Shown here: positions 62,042-64,000 of the stretch, piece after piece
How positions within the stretch are numbered: position 1 is the stretch's first letter
Layout: every line of letters begins with the position of its first letter
Assembly (NCBI RefSeq): GCF_016909185.1
Contig: NZ_JAFBFH010000004.1
Span: 1 to 64,000 of the forward strand
Reading direction: 5' to 3'
Source: Siminovitchia thermophila
GTDB taxonomy: Bacteria; Bacillota; Bacilli; Bacillales; Bacillaceae_C
Length of the DNA stretch: 64,000 bases
Position numbers and translations under genes: made by a program
Notes under the pieces: model-generated
The model's database searches: none
Told to the model about the DNA's origin: nothing
The model's input: the letters and a program-made list of their open reading frames with translations, nothing else

Positions 62042-63565
62042 ATGTCCAAACACCCAAAGAAACATGAAGGGCGTGCGAAAGTCTACTCGTTTATACCAAC
62101 GGGAGAATACTATTTTCATAAAGGTCTGGAAGCGTACGACCGCTTCGACTTTCAAAAGGCGAAAAAATATTTGAAGCGTGCTCTGGAGCTGGAGCCAATG
62201 GAGCCGATGATTGCCTGCCAGCTGTCCCTCGTTTATACAGAAACGGGAGAATACGCCCAGTCTAATGAATTGCTTTTAGCCATTTTGAATGAAATGGATG
62301 AGAGGATGACGGAATGTCATTACTTTTTGGCGAATAATTATGCCCATTTAGGTGTGTACTCGGAAGCATACCGGCATGCGAAACTATACTTGGAAAGAGA
62401 TGAAATTGGCGAATTTGCGGAGGATGCGGAAGATTTGCTGGAATGGATCCATCAGCATGAAGGCGATGCAGAATCCTCAATGGAACAAGAAACACTTCTT
62501 TATTTGCAGGAAAAGTCCAGAGCGATGCTTGAAGATGGCCACTATATGGAAGCCGTCAAACTGTTAAAAAAACTGATCAAATCCCATCCGGAATTTTGGC
62601 CGGCTTATAATAATATGGCCCTTGCTTATTTTTATGGAGGGAATACAGATGAGGCATTCCGCACTCTGGAAAAAGTTCTGGACCACAATAAAGGAAATCT
62701 GCATGCGCTATGCAATCTGGCCGTTTTTTATTATTATGAACAAAAAACAGAACGCTTGCAGTCTCTTTTAAAGCTATTGGAAAAAATTCAACCGCTTAAT
62801 CCAGAACACCGATACAAACTGGGGACGACTTTTGCCCTGACAAAAAGGTATGAAAGAGCATATTGTTTGTTAAAACAACTGCAAAAAACCGGTTACGCCG
62901 GCAGTCCGGGATATTATTACTGGCTCTCTAAAGCCGCCTTTTTTACGGGCAATCAAAAGACTGCGGAAGCGGCGTGGAACCAGCTTCTCGTTCTGGAGCC
63001 CCAAAAAGCGGGTTCCGAGCCGTGGAATGAGGATGTTAAGCGATCAAAAAATGGGGAAGATAACCAGTATGAGGAACTTATTTTAAAATTGTTGCGCAGC
63101 CACGAAATACCAGAACGGCTATGTGCCATCTTTTTCATGGAAATATCCGGGCGAAAGCGCACGATTATATCCAGTCCTTCTTTCAAATCATTGGAAGAGT
63201 TTACCTTTCCGGAAAAGGTATATTTAGCAACGATACTTCAGCTGGAAAAAGACCATGAGATGAATATAAATGTGAATGTGAAAACAGGCCATGAAACAGC
63301 ACTCGAGTTGTATGAGCAACACGCTAGTGACCAATCGGAATTATCTGTACTGCTTGTCGACTGGTTTACGGCTTTTGAAAAGATGCTCGAAACGGGGGAA
63401 AAATTGTCAAACCCTTCCGCTTTGGCAGCCGCTACCGAGTATCTTTCTGCAACAGAAAGAAATAAGAAAAAAACACAGCGTGAAATTGCTAAGCAATATG
63501 GAATATCTCCGGCCACTTTGCGCAAATATACGAATAAAATTGCAGATTACTTTATTCCGCTCTAA
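62042..63565 (+). CDS. YvcD-like TPR protein with C-terminal helix-turn-helix
   Basis: A 507-residue cytoplasmic protein with about eight TPR-like helical pairs (YFHKGLEAYDRFDFQKAKKY, PAYNNMALAYFYGGNTDEAF, HALCNLAVFYYYEQKT) and a C-terminal cyclin-like or TFIIB-like helix-turn-helix (KKTQREIAKQYGISPATLRK). B. subtilis yvcD, upstream of trxB, has this layout. Start is the second of two adjacent ATGs (62042), 7 bases after GGAGG. A scaffold or regulator role is likely; partners unknown. Confidence 0.8.
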   Translation: MSKHPKKHEGRAKVYSFIPTGEYYFHKGLEAYDRFDFQKAKKYLKRALELEPMEPMIACQLSLVYTETGEYAQSNELLLAILNEMDERMTECHYFLANNYAHLGVYSEAYRHAKLYLERDEIGEFAEDAEDLLEWIHQHEGDAESSMEQETLLYLQEKSRAMLEDGHYMEAVKLLKKLIKSHPEFWPAYNNMALAYFYGGNTDEAFRTLEKVLDHNKGNLHALCNLAVFYYYEQKTERLQSLLKLLEKIQPLNPEHRYKLGTTFALTKRYERAYCLLKQLQKTGYAGSPGYYYWLSKAAFFTGNQKTAEAAWNQLLVLEPQKAGSEPWNEDVKRSKNGEDNQYEELILKLLRSHEIPERLCAIFFMEISGRKRTIISSPSFKSLEEFTFPEKVYLATILQLEKDHEMNINVNVKTGHETALELYEQHASDQSELSVLLVDWFTAFEKMLETGEKLSNPSALAAATEYLSATERNKKKTQREIAKQYGISPATLRKYTNKIADYFIPL

Positions 63566-64000
63566 CTGGCAGCATTTTAACATGAAAAAGTAGAAGATGA
63601 CGAAAGAGGAGACGAATCACTGGTAAAACCTGGAAGGAATTTGGCGGCTATACACTTACGCATAAAAAGTACCGTTCTTTTTCAAGGTGTCGATCCCAAA
63701 GATATGACGATGTACTGGATATATAAGTAAAAGGGCGAAGTGACAGGACAAGGAAAGCTTCGCCAGCATCGTCATCACACGGCGAATAAGCGCGAGCATC
63801 GAGAACGTCGCTCCCAGAGCTGGCAACACCATTGGGATTCTAACCTCTGTTCTACATCCAATCAGGAGGATCGAGTATAGCAAAATCTCGTTTTTCAATA
63901 AAACATTGTACTCAATCCGGATGATTTACTTTTTTCGACATTTCGTAGAAATCAGCGTTCGCGCATTTAGATCCATCGTCAGCACCAATCATTTTTCACC
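63566..64000. other. End of window, no secure gene
   Basis: The trxB gene that follows yvcD in B. subtilis is not seen. A minus-strand frame of 80 codons (63656-63898) has no ribosome binding site or known motif, though it contains hydrophobic stretches. This could be debris of a mobile element placed after the TPR gene. Confidence 0.4.

Noticed and set aside
63656-63898. 80-codon minus-strand frame at the end of the window
   Set aside because: It has no ribosome binding site, and a faint resemblance to a stretch near 48480 was too weak to support a shared element.

Overview
The window looks like a chromosomal segment of a Gram-positive, endospore-forming member of the Bacillaceae. This rests on the gene set (minJ, csbA-uvrB-uvrA, yvlB-yvlD, hprK-lgt-yvoD-ppaX-yvoF, a YvcD-like TPR protein, YjcZ and Spo0E-like small proteins), strong AGGAGG-type ribosome binding sites with frequent TTG/GTG starts, and many stem-plus-U-run terminators. 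The order from minJ through uvrBA, hprK and yvcD follows the Bacillus subtilis arrangement, with other genes inserted. I saw no tRNA, rRNA or CRISPR array. The species cannot be named from the sequence alone.

Region 1 (about 1-8500) is an AT-rich accessory island with decayed insertion sequences (IS1182-, IS66- and IS3-type remnants). It carries a small Cys-rich protein and a compact module: a signal-less subtilisin (S8), a YvrJ one-helix protein, a phospholipase A2-like Cys-rich protein, and a convergent small membrane protein. A decayed second copy of this module lies in inverted orientation at about 7515-8484. Between the copies are a glutaredoxin-like protein, a small helical protein, and an Rrf2 regulator with a thioredoxin-reductase-like flavoprotein.

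Region 2 (8545-20450) is mostly core: minJ, two membrane-anchored proteins of unknown role, a DUF418 protein with a DesK/DesR-like two-component pair, a FetAB-like ABC exporter on the minus strand, ccdA, membrane and spore-associated small proteins, and a methyltransferase behind a consensus promoter with a terminator-like palindrome in its leader.

Region 3 (21071-32862) encodes a 2205-residue sortase-anchored adhesin (five collagen-adhesin-like domains, eleven SpaA/Cna-B domains, LPNTA signal), a REC-BTAD response regulator and a 7TM hybrid kinase with two kinase modules.

Region 4 (32928-46816) holds a 7Fe ferredoxin, a CzrA/CadA metal-efflux pair, phoPR, a complete pstSCAB-phoU operon on the minus strand, and a second complete pst operon on the plus strand. 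The two pst operons diverge from one region that carries a PhoP-box-like repeat array for each direction.

Region 5 (46980-64000) has a YfbR-like HD protein, csbA, a c-di-GMP-I riboswitch upstream of a Spo0E-like protein and a PAS-GGDEF-EAL protein, then LexA-boxed uvrBA, yvlB-yvlD, hprK-lgt-yvoD-ppaX-yvoF and a TPR protein. The riboswitch-Spo0E-EAL unit and the subtilisin/PLA2 module are the most unusual parts of the window.
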